The translations under genes and the position numbers were made by a program. Source: Mermis nigrescens (taxonomy: Eukaryota; Nematoda; Enoplea; Mermithida; Mermithidae). From it: a stretch of DNA of 64,000 nucleotides. Position 1 is the first letter of the stretch. Every line of letters begins with the position of its first letter. The notes under the pieces are model-generated. The model saw only the letters and a program-made list of their open reading frames with translations. It ran no database searches and was not told the DNA's origin. This document shows positions 21,719-34,334 of the stretch, piece by piece. The stretch is from contig JAVLUZ010000815.1 of the NCBI GenBank assembly GCA_036768485.1, positions 124,001-188,000 of the forward strand. The letters are read 5' to 3'.

Positions 21719-24700
21719 TATGCTTATAATACCGATAATTAAAGACATAAGTATGAGGCGACAGCGCAGGCACGCAGCTGAGGGAGGGGTTGGCGAGACC
21801 AGCCCTTAAAATGCTGGAAGTACGAGTATTTTTAAATATGGATCTTCGAAAGGAACACACTGAAAATTTTTCAAGCGCACTTGAAAAGACCATTAGAGTA
21901 GATTTAATCGCTTTTTTCAGATATTAAGTTCAAAATCTAAACACACGATCTATTTTTTAGTATAATTTTTGTCTTCCAAGGAGCCCAAATTTGCTTAAAA
22001 GATTGTACGTCAAAATTTCCGGGTGCTCCGCGCAGAATTATTTATTTTCTATATTGATTTTTGTACATTTACCAGAGTCGATTAATAAACAACTTTAAAA
22101 ATTGTACCTTAGAGTCAAGCTGGGTGGAATGTTGAGAAATCCTTAGTGTGGCTGTTTTGAACGACCTAATACTTTTGTAGATGTGGAAATTGAGTTATTT
22201 TTTAAATTTTTTTCTTCTTCAGTGTCTAGAGCTCGCTATGACACGCTAAAAATACCATTGTTCTTGCCTATTTCCTTGTAGTTAAAGTACCTGACTCCAA
22301 AATTTTCGTTCCGCAATATTCAGAAGTTCAGCTACATGCCTAAGACAGCGAGCATGATGATGACGATTGTGAAAAATATCAAATTAGTCTTAGATGAATA
22401 AATTAAATCATCAAAAACTAATCATATTGGATCCGGATCCTTATCCGAAAGTTTGCAAAAATTAAGACGCGGATCCGGAATATAAATGCACAAGGTCAGG
22501 AATGGCAGTGGGTAAAAATCCAAGAAATCTAAACTAATAAATATAATGTTCACGCAATGACAAAAACGGTCAAAATAGCTCATCTAAAACGCTTCTGCAT
22601 GGTAATACAGCATTTTTAAGGATTTTCAGCCCATTTTGACTGTTTAACATCGTTTTTGACACTCAAAAATATATAAATTGATCAATTTTGCGAGAAATTT
22701 CGAATTTTTAGACCATTTAACCACTATTTTGTGCGCATTTGAGTAAAAGGCACATAAAGTTGATTATCCGGAAAAATTTTGACATTACAGCTTTTGTCCA
22801 AAAAAATGATGATGAAGATGTTCTGTCTGCTCAAAATCGCCAAATACCTCTCGTCTTACTGACGGTTCAGCGGGGGGAGGAACCGGAAATTGTTAAACGT
22901 TAGGATCCGGATCCGAATCCGGAAGTTACAAAAATAGGATTCGAATTCGAATCCGGATAGACTGAAATTTTAAATCCGCAAAATGAAAATGAAAATCCGT
23001 TTAATCACCAATTAATAGATAACAAGTGTTGAAAGCGAATAGGAAAATGTGAACTCCTTTTTTTCAAACAAAAATTATGTTAAACAAAGAAAAACAGTAA
23101 AAAGCCGTTAATTTGTATAATAAATGAATCTGTTGAACAAAAAATTAAAAACTTAAAGTTCGGAAATATTTTAGAGATCAATTCGGAAGGGGCCAGCCCA
23201 GTAATCAAATTGAAATAATTGCAATATTCTTGAATGCTTGTGTGATATTTTTTGGTTTCTTCTTCAGCATAATCTTGTCTGCTTTAAAGCTATTGTACGA
23301 GTATGTATCCCATATTTTATTCTCTATTAGTTTTTACATAGAAAGAAACTTAAATTAAAAGTATAGCCACATTAAAGAATGGTATCCCTTCGTCTGAGCT
23401 GTAACGTATTTTTGCGTAATACAAGTCTGTGGTGTATATTGATTTCGTCGTATAGTATCATAGTCTTTCTTCACTTTAAAGTGTTTTTGTAGTCAAGTTA
23501 CGATACGAGCATAATGCTCACGGTCAAATGTTCTTGGAAGGGTAAACCGAGTTTATTTTGGGGCGGGGGAGGGGGCAGGGGCATAACCAGGGGCCCCCGA
23601 AGTGAAAGAATATTTTTATTTTTCACAAGGGTCCCCCAGAAGAAAAAGAAAATTCTCAAAGTCAACTAAAAGGACTGCCAAAATGCGTTTTTAGCACACT
23701 TTTTAGCTTCTAAACTCAAACTTTTCCGGCGCTTCGTGCCGGATTTCTTATTTCCTATCTTTTTTCTTACCTTAGAAGCCCAGATTTGACTTAGAAATAG
23801 CGCATATGTCAAACATTTTCGGCGCTTAGCGCCGATTTATTATTTTCTGCATTAGTATTCTTTGCAAAACCGCAAAATAAAATGCAAAGAAAAGGATTTT
23901 GAAATGTTTTGGAGTCAAACTTTAACTTGATATTGAGGAATTAGTCACACCACTAGGTTAAAAGATAAATTTTTGATATCCAACTTTGAAATCAAGCAAG
24001 AAAATTTTTAAATTTTTCACTTCACCATGGCATAGATCTCGTCGAGAAACGCTCAAAAATACCATTATTTTCGCGAATCTCCTAATGGTTCCCGAGATAA
24101 AGGACTTCAAGAATTTTGGGCCCCCTCGAAATTAAATCTTGGTTACAATGAACTGAACAGTCTAACGATTAAAAAATAAGTGTTTTTACTTAAAATTATA
24201 CTGTTAAACGTTGCTTGTCAAATTTTTATGGTTTGAGCAATAGGTTTTGGTCCGGAATAGCCTGAGGGGTTATGCTTTTCAAAAGTCCTGGAAGGGTGAT
24301 AATCCATACCCCAGTGTGCATGTGTTAGTATACTACGCAGAAGAAAAGATAGGGTACCTATAGAATTTAAGTAAATGAAGTTCCGAAAGAAGAAAAAGCC
24401 TAATCTGACTTCTATTCATTGCCGATTGAGGGAACTGGTCTTGTTTAGCTTTGACACATGTTACAACATACCTGATTCGAAACATCTAAGATACCTACAT
24501 TAGATAATGGATCGCCATGAAAGGCGGAATATACTTATCAGTTTATCATTTTTTATAAAGTCGAGCCCAGCTAATTTTTCCGAAGTAAAATGTAAGAAGA
24601 TGTCGACATACAAAATTTTTATGCAGTTTTTTACGCAATGTACTTTTTTGCAGATCTTTCTAAAGGTCTATACGAATTGTCAGCCGAGTAGGCTCTTGGT

Positions 24701-25427
24701 GCATCATTAGAATATCGCATATTTGCTAAAAGGCCTATTCGAAATGCAAAATTTCATCGTTTAAGCGCATTTTAACTTAAAAAACCGTTTTGACTGCTTT
24801 TCTTGTTCGTTAAAGATAGTGGAGGCGTTAGATACGACTTATCTTAAATCAAATAAAGCATTTCCATTAAATCTTGACTGTGACAGTCTATTACCGCACG
24901 GACCATTCCTAATTGCACTAAATTTAAAATTATTAATTGGAAGCTAAGCCACATGTATACGCGGTTTCACTTCATTTTGCTCAATTTTTTATTCTCTTTG
25001 AAATTTCCTATGATTTTTTTGTCAAATGGAATAATTATAACATACAAACATCAATAAATATTTGTGAACTAAATAACGACATTGTGTAACAATTAATCTT
25101 CTATACCTAGTGAAAAAACATGCGAAAATCTATCCTTCCTTAAAGAAACGTAGTATTACGTTATATAATATGTTAATTTAGCACGGCATCGGCACGGGTA
25201 AAAAAGCGGAACCGGGACATCGTTATTATGCATTATTATCTACAAAAGATTTCTTGCTCTTACAATGATTTTTCTCGGGCATTCGTACATAGAGGCTCGT
25301 ACGAAAAACAATGAGTTGAGTTAAAATCAAAGTAATAGTAGGGATAAAAATTTCGAGTACGAATCCTTATGCTGATATTCTCTGTATTCGTGCGTAGGCT
25401 TGGTTTACACTCAAGCTTATTCCTCAG
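21719..25427. other. Rest of intron 2: decayed elements, no gene
   Basis: Included are a pair of GGATCCGGATCC-rich borders at about 22428-22480 and 22900-22960 that may bound one element. A family B-like copy starts at about 23577 (CAGGGGCATAACCAGG) with CGGCGCTTCGTGCCGG inside. An A-like scrap lies at 25264-25305. No coding frame with family similarity is seen. Confidence 0.5.
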
Positions 25428-25736
25428 GTATATATCTAACTTATCGACGAGCAGCCGACAATGCCCCTTCAAATCTTTTTGCCGTCACTGATATTTGCGT
25501 CATCTTGACGAATAAAAACGAAGCGCCGCCTCACACTTTTTACAAGATCAATAGAAATTTGAACAAAGGAATGGTAGGTAGCGACGTCTACATCTGCTAC
25601 AAAAAGTCTTTATCTAGTTCGTCTCGAATAGCCTACAAACCGGCTATATTGGACAGGTTTCCCGAACACGATTATGAAGAATATTCGCTGCCGCCTAGCG
25701 TCCCTCTTTTCGGTTTGCCTATGGGCGCTGTTATAG
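25428..25736 (+). CDS. DENND4/Crag-like exon 3 (end of MABP, start of uDENN)
   Basis: The exon encodes about residues 134-236. [29 protein letters not shown] and VYICYKKS complete the MABP repeats. [16 protein letters not shown] opens the upstream DENN (uDENN) module. The acceptor is attcctcag and the donor is gtgcgt at 25737. It enters and leaves in phase 1, joining exons 2 and 4 without a stop. Reading on past 25736 gives about 40 residues with no family similarity, which supports the donor. Confidence 0.9.
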
Positions 25737-26467
25737 GTGCGTGTTGTACATACATTACATGTACTCGTAATAGTGGGGTGAGTATTCGTCTCCCGATTCC
25801 AGGCAAAAATTTTTGTTTTAGGACCATTTTTACATGCTTTATTGTCCAAAAATAGAAGGTCATTCACATACTTGAATAGCATGGGAATTCTGGTGGGTCA
25901 AGCCCCAAAAATTCTTAAAAGTGCCTTTTCCAGCTAAAAACGATGGATACACCACGTCAAAACATTGTTTTTGGCGTTTCGGACAATGCTCGCTCGTTCT
26001 TTCTTGAACATAAAAACGTAAAAAGTTTTGAAAAAGATCGAGTAAATTGAACAAAATATAGTCAAAAAATGTGCCGAAAGTTGAAGAATTTTGAGCCAAA
26101 AATGAGCTAAATGCGCTTAAACAGGCACACTTTTCATAATTTTTATGAAAAGTCGGCAATTCTTAGGGGAGGGGGCGGTCGCGGTAATTCTGGGGAATCA
26201 AACCCTAACCCCTCTAAGAACACGTACATACAAATGCGGTCATTTATCCTCCTCCTAAAAATGGCCAACTATCTTCCTCTCAAATTTTGAGCCTTTATAT
26301 ACATGTTATGATATTGCAGTACTTATTTTTTGCCTACTGATTCTTCCACGAACTGATTTAAAGTTGTACGAGCCTCGTGCTTTTGAGTTAATATATTGTA
26401 CTCTAGTGCAATCGCTGTCAATGCATTGAACTTATTTCCTAAAAGTCTACCAGATTTTTCACTTCAG

Positions 26468-26663
26468 AATGTTGGCCTGCCAAGAATCAAACTCCCACTA
26501 GAGAGTTCTCCACCTTCGTCTTGACCGACCAGAAAGGACGTAAATTGTACGGCGCTGCAGTGACCTTTTACGAAAATTATACTAAACCATTGAGCATAGA
26601 GCAGTTGGAAAAATTGGGTCTGCAGCCTGATGCCCAATTGCGCAGTGGTAGCTGCTCCGATAG
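26468..26663 (+). CDS. DENND4/Crag-like exon 4 (uDENN)
   Basis: The exon encodes about residues 237-301. With the G carried over from exon 3 it begins ECWP, then FSTFVLTD and LYGAAVTFYE, the signature order of the uDENN module in DENND4. The rest is a charged linker (SIEQLEKLGLQPDAQL), which is variable in the family. The acceptor is cacttcag and the donor is gtaaga at 26664, leaving phase 2. The only long uninterrupted reading frame over this stretch on the other strand is an antisense shadow. Confidence 0.88.
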
Positions 26664-26814
26664 GTAAGAATGACATAAATTTATTTGTTTTTTATTTCAA
26701 TAAAAGTAGCTACATTCATGTGAATGTCTTTTAAAGTTAAGCACCTTATGATACCTACTGTAACTTTGAAGTTATATTAGGCCTGATACGGTTTTATATA
26801 CGTATGGTCATATG

Positions 26815-27256
26815 CAGGTCCGTATTCAGGGGAGATAGCGGGGCACGTGCCTCCCTTCCCCCTCCCCTAAAATAAAATTTGAGAATGATTTTTTCAATTT
26901 GCGAGAAAGATAGACATTTTCCGGCGATGACGAAGTATTTTAGTTGTAAATTTTGATTTTTGACCATTTTTAGACTGATTTCAGAACCAAATTAGGCTGA
27001 TTCTAAGAAAATTTTATCGTTAAGATTCAAATTTAATTGCTTTTTTCACAAAAATTTTCTGGGGTTCTGCCCCGGACCCTGATGGGGGCGCATGAGAGCG
27101 CCTTCCCAGACTCCTTCGAGTTCCAGCCCTCGAAAGAGGGTAACCATCGGATTCTCACTATATTTATGGTAGGCATACATGCAACGGCTCGAAATTTCGA
27201 AATTTTAACAGGGGGTCCCCGGTCATTTCCGAAACAAAATCCCGGATACGGGCCTG
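26815..27256. mobile_element. Family B element
   Basis: The ends are CAGGTCCGTATTCAGG and CCCGGATACGGGCCTG, inverted and close to the family B consensus. The flanking octamers do not match well, so the TSD has decayed or a nested event altered one side. Non-coding, in intron 4. Confidence 0.7.
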
Positions 27257-27639
27257 TATACATGTATGGTATGTTATATCCATAAAGAGCATAATTTTGA
27301 ACTATGCTTTGCTCTATGTTTTTACTGTGCCTGTTTTGCATTGTGCAATCATTGTTTTTTAATCATTATCAGTTAACTGTATAAGGTATGTTGAGGTTTA
27401 GTATCGAATCATAGCGAATACAGCTTAATGTCCATCCTAAAATCTATTCCCCAGAGGCGGATTGCCTCCAGCGACCGTTCGACTTTTTAGGAAATTTTAG
27501 CAAGATTTCTCATAATAATTCACATCCCACCAGCTTTGCATTCCGTACTGTCAAAATGTAATTGCTACATACTTAATTGCATAGCCCTATTATGTGTTAT
27601 CAAAGGTAGCGCCATAGCGCTACCTTGGCCATCTTTTTT

Positions 27640-28750
27640 CTTATATGTTTATCTTAGCGAGTGCAAAATTTGTTTCCCCCATCACAGCAACAACGACACA
27701 TACCTGGGAGGTGCGGTTCTTTTTAATCGATGGATAATTAAAAAATTCGATGCCCGTCTTTTTTTGTTTGCACTCAATCAATACCGAGTTAGCAATGAGT
27801 GTGTAAAGTGTAAACCGAAAAATCAAATAATTTGCGGAGGGCCAATTTTTTTAAAAGAATGTTGCCCTCGAGTTGTAGATTACGAATCTGAACTTAAAAT
27901 TTCTTTACACTCAATAGTTGTTGCACAAAAATGTAAAGTATATGGGTTTTTTACTCTTCGCGTGTTTTCAGCTTATCTAACTCAATTTTGGTTTCTGTAC
28001 AGTCCAATTGGTTTTATAATGTAGAGGCTTACAATATCAAGGACCTTTTTTCTCTTTTAACGCAATATTTCTTGATCTGTGATCGTTTTAATTCAAAGGC
28101 TTTGAGACGAAAAACAAAATTTATCCAGCTACTCCGCTAAATAGGCGGATCATGCTAATTATGCTTAACATGTGCCCTGATCTTAGCGTTACAGATCCTA
28201 GTCTATTTTGTTTATATACACCCGATATTGCGTTATTAGCACAAGTGTAAAGTTTACACCAAAAATTCAAATGATCGGCGAAGGGCCAATTTTTTTGAAA
28301 ATGTTTTCCCTGATTAGTAGGTTACGAATCTGTTCTTAAAATTTCTTTACACTCATTAGTTGTTGCACAGGGGTATAAAGTAGACGGGTTTTTTTACTGT
28401 TTTCATGTGCAGAAGCATATCTAAGTCAGTTTTACATTCTATGCAATCTGATTGGTTTCAAAAGGTAGACAGTTATAAAATCTAGGGGTGTGTTTTTTTA
28501 TTTTTTCGAAAAGTAATATTTTCAAATTAAGAGGCGGTTTATTGTAAAGAGTCTGGAATTTTCTGCCATATTCCCCACTTGGTAGACAGAACATGGTTAT
28601 TATCTTTAAAATGTGCGTCGTCCTAAGTGCTGCACGTCGAAATTTATTTTGTTTCTTTACAATCAATATTGCGTTATAAGTGCAGGTGTAAACTTTACAC
28701 TGCAAAAATGTTTTCCGCCCAGAGCGTCGTGGATGATGAATTTTTTTAAA
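27640..28750. repeat. About 445-bp degenerate tandem repeat
   Basis: The blocks GAGGGCCAATTTTTTT, TTACGAATCTGAACTTAAAA, TTTCTTTACACTCA and GTTGTTGCACA occur at about 27838-27960 and again at 28280-28390. A third, worse copy lies at about 28725. Weak echoes of the TTTACACT block continue to 30020. The open frame at 27536-28024 is part of this repeat and has no recognised protein match. Confidence 0.65.
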
Positions 28751-31219
28751 AAATGTTCTCCGTAAGATCAGAATAAGGAATCTGACCTTTAAACTTTTCT
28801 ACAGCCAATGTTTGTTGAGGTATGAAGAACTGAACTTTGAATTATACATCTATTTATCTAATGCCAATAGATAACTCCGTATTGCATATTATTTGATCAG
28901 ATTTTTCTTATTTCAGAAGTTTTTGACTCGTCTTTAATAAATAATTATTTTTATTATCATAAATGCACTATTCTTGAACTTCAGTAGAATGATGAATATT
29001 TTTCAAAATAGTATAATCAAGCTAAAATCTTCGCTGCGAGAGTGTTAATGTGCATCGTGTTGATAGACAGGCACCTAATCATATGTTCCTATATGTCGCC
29101 ATGTTAAAAGACCTGCAGCGTAATAAGTATAGGATATTGTTTGAAAGTATGAAAATGATTTCAGATTTTTATCTATTGTCCACAATACAGAGAATTCATC
29201 AGTGACTAAGTATTAAAATCTGCCGATATGTTGGTTGGTGCAAGTGGCTGACGTGTCCGTTCTCGCATGTGGATTCAAAAAAAGAATAATGGGTTCAAAT
29301 CTTCTGAATACTGACTTTTTCATTTTTTTAATTCTTTTGGCAAAACCATGCACTTCATTTGACTTATTCATCCATTTTGGTTAAGTAATCCGCTGGCTTC
29401 TTCATTTATCCTTTTGTAAAACTCCAAATTTATGTTTATTTTATTTTAGGGTCAGTATTTGATCATATGAAGCGCGTACCCATAATTTACTTGGGTACCC
29501 CAACACCTGTGCACCCCCTACAGCTATAACGGGACCTATCTGAGAGGTCGGCTTTTTTAAAAAGGAAGATAATAAAAAAATTCGCTGCCTGTCTTTTTTG
29601 TTTTTCTTTGCACTCAAAACTGACTGTGTAAAGAAGGTGTAAAATTTTGGCGTAACGTTATAACATACAGCGAATTTTGGGGGTTTTTACTGGGCTTGTG
29701 GACAACTCAGTATTGACTCTTCAAACAATTTAATGGCATAGATTTGTAGAGGAAGGAATTCTGCAAATGACACTTTTTTGGATTTTGAATTTCGCCTTAG
29801 TTCTCGAATGGATTGAAAAGAGTGCGAAAATCTGGGGGTGAAAAGACAAATTTTGGTCGAGTTTTCGACTTGTTTATGTCTGCCAACAACTCCGGTAATG
29901 AGTTTTTAAGAAATTTTTTCTGATAGAAATGTACTACGGATTGAGGGCTATCTTGTGCTTACCAGCAAACTTTTCTACAATCAATACGCAGTTAGTACCA
30001 AGGGTTTAAACTTTACACTCTAGTGAATGAGTGAAAAAAACATTTTGTCCAAGATTTCTCTGTCAACTTTTTCGCTTATGAGTTGGGATGAATTGAATAA
30101 AATAGAAATAAAGTAACTTCTAAGGGCTACACGTCGAAGCAAGCCGCGTTCAAAAAAACGTAATATTGAGTTGTTTAGGGGGGTGTAAAATGGGCGAAAA
30201 AAGAGGTTTTTTTTCGTATTTTGATTGGTAAATCATATCAAATATTTTGCGGAACATAAGTTTTGCACATACAAACGTACTATAATCAAAGGGCTACAAA
30301 TTGGCTCGAACCGAATTTATTTTACAATGTGGTGGACAGTGGAAAATACGTGTTGGTCCATGTTTTTGTCCGTCACTTTCTCTGTTCAGAAGTCGGGCGA
30401 GGTCGAATAGGATAAAAATAAAGTACTTTCTAAGGGGTACGCGTCACAGCGAATTTAGGATGTAAAAGGAGGGGACTAGGAAAAAGCTACCTAAAATCGC
30501 AAAATCTGTTAAAAATTACACTTTCTCTACGCAACGCAAAAAATCGAAGTACAATTCTGCGGCCTCTAAAAACGTGTCTTTTTTAAACAATTTTCAAAGT
30601 TCCAGATAATAGTGTATAAACGAAATCTATAAAGTTTACTTTTTTCAATTGCTGGCAAGTAGCAACGCTGACTAGCTTCGTATCCTGATTGATAGAAAAC
30701 TAAGTGGTATTGTACATATTTAAAGTTGTTTTATTTTGTTATGAGCATTATAGCAAGCAAAGCAGGGGCCGATTGATTAGTGCACACAATCCTTACGGGC
30801 ATGCTAGTGTACCTACATTTAGTCTGTTTCAAGTCAACTTACGCGTTTCATACTGTTTTAAATTAAGAATTTCTTCAATTGTCTTGGATGCATCGATGTT
30901 TGCTATTTCATTCAATTGGCTTAGAAAGACTGTTAGTTTACTCAATATCATTTCCTATAGCTACTGCATAGCTAACTTGCTGCTTTTTCAATCAGTTTTA
31001 TGGTTGAATATTTATTTTAATCTGTTGGCCGCAGAATATACTTCGATTTTTTTGCGTTTCTTAGAGAGAGTGTGATTCTTGACAGATTTTGCGACTTTAG
31101 GTAGCTTTTTCCTAGACCCCTTCTTTTACATCCTTAATAATCCACAATTCCAAGTATATTCATCTTTTTTGTTCCATCGGAGCATTTTTATTTGCTAGTA
31201 TGTGTTTACATATTCATAG
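28750..31219. other. Rest of intron 4: no gene seen
   Basis: A+T-rich DNA with faint repeats of the preceding array. A pair of tRNA-promoter-like boxes at 29236-29302 is discussed in the findings. The frame at 30704-31075 is unsupported. Confidence 0.5.
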
Positions 31220-31442
31220 CACGTCGACGAATGATCCGGCTGAGCAGATGACCTTTCATACGAACAAATGCATTTGCTTGGTGAGCCGATATCCGTTCTT
31301 CAATTCCTTCAAACGGTTTCTGTATTGGCTACACCGTATGGCAGTTATTGGACGCTATTCGCTTCCTATTGAGAGGTACATCAGTCATCTGATGTATGAA
31401 GTACCATTTCCGACAGCCAGACGGCCTAGAATAATGGTTCAG
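31220..31442 (+). CDS. DENND4/Crag-like exon 5 (uDENN to cDENN)
   Basis: The exon encodes about residues 302-376. HTNKCICLVSRYPFFNSFKR, LPIERYISHLMYEVPFPTA and RPRIMVQ match the end of uDENN and the approach to the central DENN module closely. The acceptor is tattcatag and the donor is gttaga at 31443. It enters in phase 2 and leaves in phase 0. The preceding intron (26664-31219) carries a degenerate tandem repeat of about 445 bp. Confidence 0.9.
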
Positions 31443-32078
31443 GTTAGACTTGACCCCTAAAAATTCATAAAATATTTTAGAAAAAAATTATAAATTAAAA
31501 CGAATCACTACTTTTAGATGAAAAACAATACGTTATTTACATATGTATTCGTTTTTATTTTCTTTGTTCGTTTGTTTATATGATGCTGAGTAGTTTGAAA
31601 GCTTGTGCCAGCTGATGGTTCTAGTTTACTTCGATGAACTTTTGTTAATTAGACGGTACAGGTTTAGCAGCGAAGTGAATAATAATGTCGACAAAATCTG
31701 CAGTATTCAGGTACGGTAGTGTGAAGCAAAGACAAAAATAAAGGATATAATTGCTCATAAAAATTGAACAATATTTGAATTTAAACAAATGAAATGACAG
31801 CTTAACCTGTTTAGGTAAATTTATATCAAATTAGCGTTCTCTACGATAGTGTGATAAGGCTCTGCGTTTGCTGTTTAGTGCGTTTCTTTCCATAGTGTTA
31901 TTTTTATGCCTAGTTAGATTAATGGAGCCAATTATCGCTTTTTAGCTGAAAAATCTGTCATAAGTTGAGCAGCCATTAGCTTGAAAATTCTTTCTTGATT
32001 TCGAAGCATACTTAAACGTAAAGTACGTTCACTGCGTCACCTTCTTTTTTATTACCTACGCGATAATTTCGTATCCAG

Positions 32079-32398
32079 ATTGGTAACGAACGAATCTTAT
32101 TTGATAATCCCGAAGACTCGCCCTTACCTATCAACGGTGCTAGCTACGTGGATTCATTGCGCTTATTAGGCGCTGAAAATTATATGTATCTGATGATGCT
32201 GACTTTGCTGGAGCAAAAGATTTTGGTGCACACTTTGAGGTCGTGGCATTTAACTAGCGTAGCCGAGGCTCTCACGACGCTCATTTTCCCGTTTCACTGG
32301 CAATGCCCCTATATTCCCCAGTGTCCCTTGGATTTGGCCGGCGTTTTGCACGCCCCTCTGCCCTTCGTAGTCGGCGTCGACAGTCGATACTTCGAATT
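32079..32398 (+). CDS. DENND4/Crag-like exon 6 (cDENN core)
   Basis: The exon encodes about residues 377-482, the best conserved part of the protein. [37 protein letters not shown] and [14 protein letters not shown] are the hallmark cDENN stretches that form the Rab-contacting core in DENN-domain GEFs. The acceptor is cgtatccag and the donor is gtaagg at 32399, leaving phase 2. A family A mobile element begins about 30 bp after the donor. Confidence 0.93.
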
Positions 32399-32428
32399 GT
32401 AAGGGCATTTGCGTGTACAGCAATGTTT

Positions 32429-32875
32429 TTTTGTACAAGGTCCGTTTGTACATATACAAAGATGGTCCCCAAAAGTCTTTGTACATTTTGTACATGCAAA
32501 TTTTTGTGTACTATTATATGTTACAGTAGCGATTTTAGTGTTGTAAAACAGGGTTTTTCGACCTTTGGTAGTGTATTTCAGCTAATTTCTGGGTTTCTGA
32601 CGCCAAAAATTACTAACAATTGTCAGAAAACGGCGCGAAGCGCCGAAAAATTTGACATTTTTCCATTCTAAATGCAAATTCTGCCATTATAAAGATATAT
32701 AGTACAAACAATTACTCGTTTCGGCGCGAAACGCCGAAAATTTTCGTGAATTTTACACTTTTTTACAGTTTTTATCTTCCCGAAAATCTTTGTACATGTA
32801 CAGAGACGGTCCTGAAAAGTCTTTGTACATCGGGAAAAATCTTTGCCGAATACAAAAAAATACTGGTATACAGTG
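32429..32875. mobile_element. Family A element in intron 6
   Basis: The whole A consensus is present: TGTTTTTTTGTACAAGGTCC at the left, TGTACATATACAAAGATGG, TTAGTGTTGTAAAACAGGG, two CGGCGCGAA-CGCCG palindromes, and GCCGAATACAAAAAAATACTG at the right. Flanks GTGTACAG and GTATACAG match at 7 of 8. It starts about 22-30 bp past the exon 6 donor. Confidence 0.8.
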
Positions 32876-33231
32876 TTGACATCTCTTGATAACCTCTTTT
32901 AGTTCTAAAAAATATGTTGTTGTAGACCTCGGTATTCCTTCAACATTGTCTCCATGACGAATCCTTTTTATATTTGATCTTATCTATTTGACTTCAAGCA
33001 AAACTGTGAGGAATTAAAAAATTATCAAAAAATTTTAAAATCACCTTGTAGGAAATCGTTCTCAAAATCTTAATTCAACTAGATGCCTTATTTGTATTTG
33101 TATTTAATCGTTTTGTTTCAAATATCACACTTAAGTGTTTTTTGTTCTGTTTTTAATCGATGACTAAAAATAAGAAGATTTCAATTAAATTATGTAGGTT
33201 AGGTAAATTATTAAATGCATCGGCTCTTCAG

Positions 33232-33433
33232 ATACGAAGACCCGCCTCGTGACGTCACATCCGTGGATTTAGACACAAATACGATATCACAGTCGGAGGT
33301 GAGACAAAAAATTAAGCTGACTTTGCTGCCCCGAAGGGCGGCTAAATTGTTACGTCAGCAACTGGACGCCCTAGAGGTCAAAGTGATGCAAGAAGAGTTC
33401 AAAGTTCGCGAGATTCGCAGCAGCTACACGCAA
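33232..33433 (+). CDS. DENND4/Crag-like exon 7 (cDENN end, start of dDENN)
   Basis: The exon encodes about residues 483-550. YEDPPRDVTSVDLDTNTISQ matches the conserved DPPPDV...DVDTNTI segment following the cDENN core. LPRRAAKLLRQQLDALE begins the downstream DENN module and is helical and charged. The acceptor is ctcttcag and the donor is gtaaga at 33434, leaving phase 0. The intron that follows contains the deeply nested insertion at 33622-36231. Confidence 0.88.
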
Positions 33434-33955
33434 GTAAGAACGGGGCATCAGATGGATGCGAACAAAACAATTTGTAAATGAAAGTGAGATAATAAATCTG
33501 ATCAAGGCGACAGAGTTATGAGCGAACGTGGAACTTTGAAAACAGAACCAATTGACCTCATTCTACTTTAATAAAAACCTTGCAAGAATACAAAAGTCAA
33601 TGCCCAGAATGGCGAGAGTGTCAGTGTTTTTTGTACATGGTCCATTTGTACATATACAAAGATGGTCCCCAAAAGTCTTTGTCATTTTGTACATGCAGAT
33701 TTTTGTGTACCTTAATATGGTACCGTAGCGATTTTAGTGTAGTAAAACAGGAGTTTTTCGATCTTTGGTAGTGTATTTTAGCTAATTTCTGATAGGGATC
33801 GGACGAGGCCCCGGCTACGGCCTCGGTAATCCTCGGTCTTTTTTGAGATCCCTCGGCCGAGGGTAAGTTGAAAAATGGCCGAGGGACCGAGGGTTTTTTT
33901 AATTTTGCATTTTTGAGTGATACCAAAATAGCACAAATACAGCACTGAGCGTTTA

Positions 33956-34334
33956 GAGTTTTGTTCGATAACAACGGATATGTGGAGCTCTGCAGCCAAT
34001 GCCATGGATGCTTATATGGCGGTTACGGTTCATTTTATTGATAAAGAAACGTGGGAACGTAAGGCGGCAGTTGTTGAATGCTTACTGTTCTCAGAGAATC
34101 ATAGTGACGAAAATTTGGCTTCTGCCTCAAAAGGGTGCTGTTAGACTTCAATTTACTTAGCAAAGTGCACCTCGTCATTCGTGATAACGGGACTAATGTT
34201 GTTGAAGCGCTGGAAATCGGCAAATTCAAAAATGTCGGCTGCTTCTTGCATGCCCTCCACCTGATCGTAACAAATAGTTTAAAAAGCCAACGTGTCGTTA
34301 TTGAAATGATCGCAAAAGTAAATTCAATACAAAG
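33956..34334 (+). pseudogene. hAT transposase fragment carried by family E element
   Basis: The first frame encodes FCSITTDMWSSAANAMDAYM, then AVTVHFIDKETWERK, and stops at 34142. This resembles the TTDMWSS...Y..VTVHFID...W core around a catalytic Asp of hAT transposases. A second frame from about 34145 encodes KVHLVIRDNGTNVVEALEIG and VGCFLHALHLIVTNSL, matching the DNA/xNM...CxxHxLxL block. A stop and frame change separate them, and a family A insertion at 34335 cuts the rest off. It links family E to the hAT superfamily by protein evidence. Confidence 0.82.

Noticed and set aside
27536..28024. 162-codon frame on the + strand
   Set aside because: Lies in the 445-bp degenerate repeat; no family match and no supporting splice or start context.
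30704..31075. 123-codon frame on the + strand
   Set aside because: AT-rich, hydrophobic, without motif or similarity; expected by chance in an intron of this size.
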